Source: Acidimicrobiales bacterium (GTDB lineage: Bacteria; Actinomycetota; Acidimicrobiia; Acidimicrobiales; Poriferisodalaceae). Taken from it: 64,000 nt of DNA. The stretch covers positions 124,001 through 188,000 of the forward strand of contig VYDH01000016.1 in the NCBI GenBank assembly GCA_009843525.1, given 5' to 3'. The stretch's first letter is position 1. Each line of letters begins with the position of its first letter. This document shows, piece after piece, positions 63,281 through 64,000 of this stretch. The translations under genes and the position numbers were made by a program. The notes below the pieces were generated by a model. That model did not search any database. It saw only the letters and a program-made list of their open reading frames with translations, and had not been told where the DNA came from.

Positions 63281-64000
63281 ATGAGGCCCGCTGCGCGGCG
63301 GCCGAGGCCGCTGCTCGCGTTGATCGCACTGGCGGTGCTGGCAAGCGTGCTCATGCCAGTTGCCGCGTCGGGGGCGCACAGCGACGGCCAGCCTGAGCCC
63401 GCCTCCGCGCCGGCGACCGACCCCTGCGACGAGGGCTTCGAGTTCGACGACAACGGCCAGTGCACCCAGACCGAGACCGAGTCGGCCGACGCGACGTGCC
63501 CGGCGGCCATCCAGAACCGCGCCGTGGCCCCCTCAGGAGACGCGTGCGTGACCACCTCGCCGCACACCATGTCGGCGACCTACGCGTGCACCACCGCCAA
63601 CGCCGGCAACCCAGAGGTGCCTTTCGCGCTCGCGGGCGACCCGCCCGAGTGCCAGCGCAGAGTGCCCCGCCAGGAGACCACCACCACGACGGTGACCGAC
63701 ATGGTCCACTTCATGGAGTCCTACGAGGTGGAGGTGGAGACCACCGAGCGGGTGCGCGAGTCCTACACGGTGTGGGTGGAGCAGTCGTACCTGGAGCGGG
63801 TGCGGGTACCGCCGCTGACCCGCACCTACCAAGGCATGGAGCCCTACACCTACGCGGTGCAGGTGCGCGTCGCGCCGTTCACCGAGACTGAGCGCGTGTC
63901 CTATGTGGTGCAGGTGCGCGAGTCCTACGTCGTGCAGGTGCGGGTGCCGCCCACCTCGGAGACGGTGCGGGTGGCACCGTTCGCCGAGACGGTCACGGGC
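63281..64000 (+). CDS. Secreted repeat protein, unknown function (3' end outside window)
   Basis: ATG 63281 opens a frame that stays open for all 240 codons to the window end. It has a clear signal peptide: basic start MRPAARRPRPL, hydrophobic core LLALIALAVLASVLM, then PVAASGAHS. A Cys-containing part follows (DPCDEGFEFDDNGQC, DATCPAA, YACTTANAG, PPECQRR; ~six Cys). From ~residue 130 the sequence is a series of short beta-type units such as YVVQVR(E/V), VRV(P/A)P(L/F/T) and ETVRVAPFAET, rich in Val, Arg, Tyr and Glu. I do not recognise the family. Divergent position next to the Tad locus suggests a surface role (inference). Confidence 0.75.
   Translation, partial: MRPAARRPRPLLALIALAVLASVLMPVAASGAHSDGQPEPASAPATDPCDEGFEFDDNGQCTQTETESADATCPAAIQNRAVAPSGDACVTTSPHTMSATYACTTANAGNPEVPFALAGDPPECQRRVPRQETTTTTVTDMVHFMESYEVEVETTERVRESYTVWVEQSYLERVRVPPLTRTYQGMEPYTYAVQVRVAPFTETERVSYVVQVRESYVVQVRVPPTSETVRVAPFAETVTG

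Overview
This window looks like the chromosome of a high-GC Actinomycetota, most likely an Acidimicrobiia-type lineage. That placement is an inference from gene content: F420 biosynthesis genes, cell-wall-binding type 2 repeats, GYWL-type repeats, an acyl-CoA carboxylase alpha subunit with built-in biotin carrier beside birA, and many genes whose start codon lies 6-9 bases after a TANNNT box (leaderless transcripts). About 48 protein genes are packed with 4-base start/stop overlaps. I recognise no rRNA, tRNA, CRISPR array, insertion sequence or integrase. No gene-free stretch exceeds 300 bases; the longest is 63028-63280.

Layout. 1-6.7 kb: the end of an RNase H/SLOG fusion, a START-like protein, a thioredoxin lipoprotein with an in-frame UGA exactly where the first redox cysteine should be (candidate selenoprotein), then lpd, sucB and a single gene fusing LipB to LipA, which together make and lipoylate a 2-oxoacid dehydrogenase. 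6.7-20 kb: a membrane protein, a crotonase, an HpaB-family flavoprotein, two ABC exporter pairs (the first permease has an in-frame TAG), a dolichol-phosphate-mannose-synthase-like glycosyltransferase, biotin carboxylase/birA, pepA, and an unknown gene that diverges from a sirtuin across a very AT-rich spacer with a 9-base inverted repeat. 20.9-28.4 kb: a rhodanese/MoeB-like protein, a flavin reductase, an LCP ligase, ugd, an unknown anchored His-rich protein and manC.

28.4-52.6 kb: the F420 genes cofE and cofD, a CWB2/fibronectin surface protein, gmd, a SpoIID/GYWL-repeat secreted protein, two very large membrane glycosyltransferases, a DUF5719-like protein, a thioredoxin-like protein, ftsH, a KamA-family radical SAM gene of lower GC, then manB, Trm112, a SIS sugar-phosphate isomerase and ahcY, followed by comF and hpf. 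Together with the LCP/manC segment, this resembles the Rv3248c-Rv3267 neighbourhood of Mycobacterium tuberculosis (LCP, manC, fbiA/fbiB, pmm, SIS, sahH), here loaded with envelope-polysaccharide genes. PMI, PMM, GMP and GMD supply a GDP-mannose/GDP-4-keto-6-deoxymannose route, and Ugd supplies UDP-glucuronate.

53.2-64 kb: a complete Tad-type pilus locus, mostly on the minus strand: CpaB-like, TadZ-like, TadA, TadB, TadC, prepilin, TadG-like, TadE with a Calx-beta domain, prepilin peptidase and a second prepilin. A third prepilin and a TadE-like gene are on the plus strand. Divergent from the locus is a secreted repeat protein that runs off the window end; its promoter region carries a (CT)13 tract. 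The items most worth checking are the candidate selenoprotein with its SECIS-like hairpin, the (CT)13 leader, the LipB-LipA fusion, and the unusual Tad components (duplicated CpaB, Calx-beta TadE).
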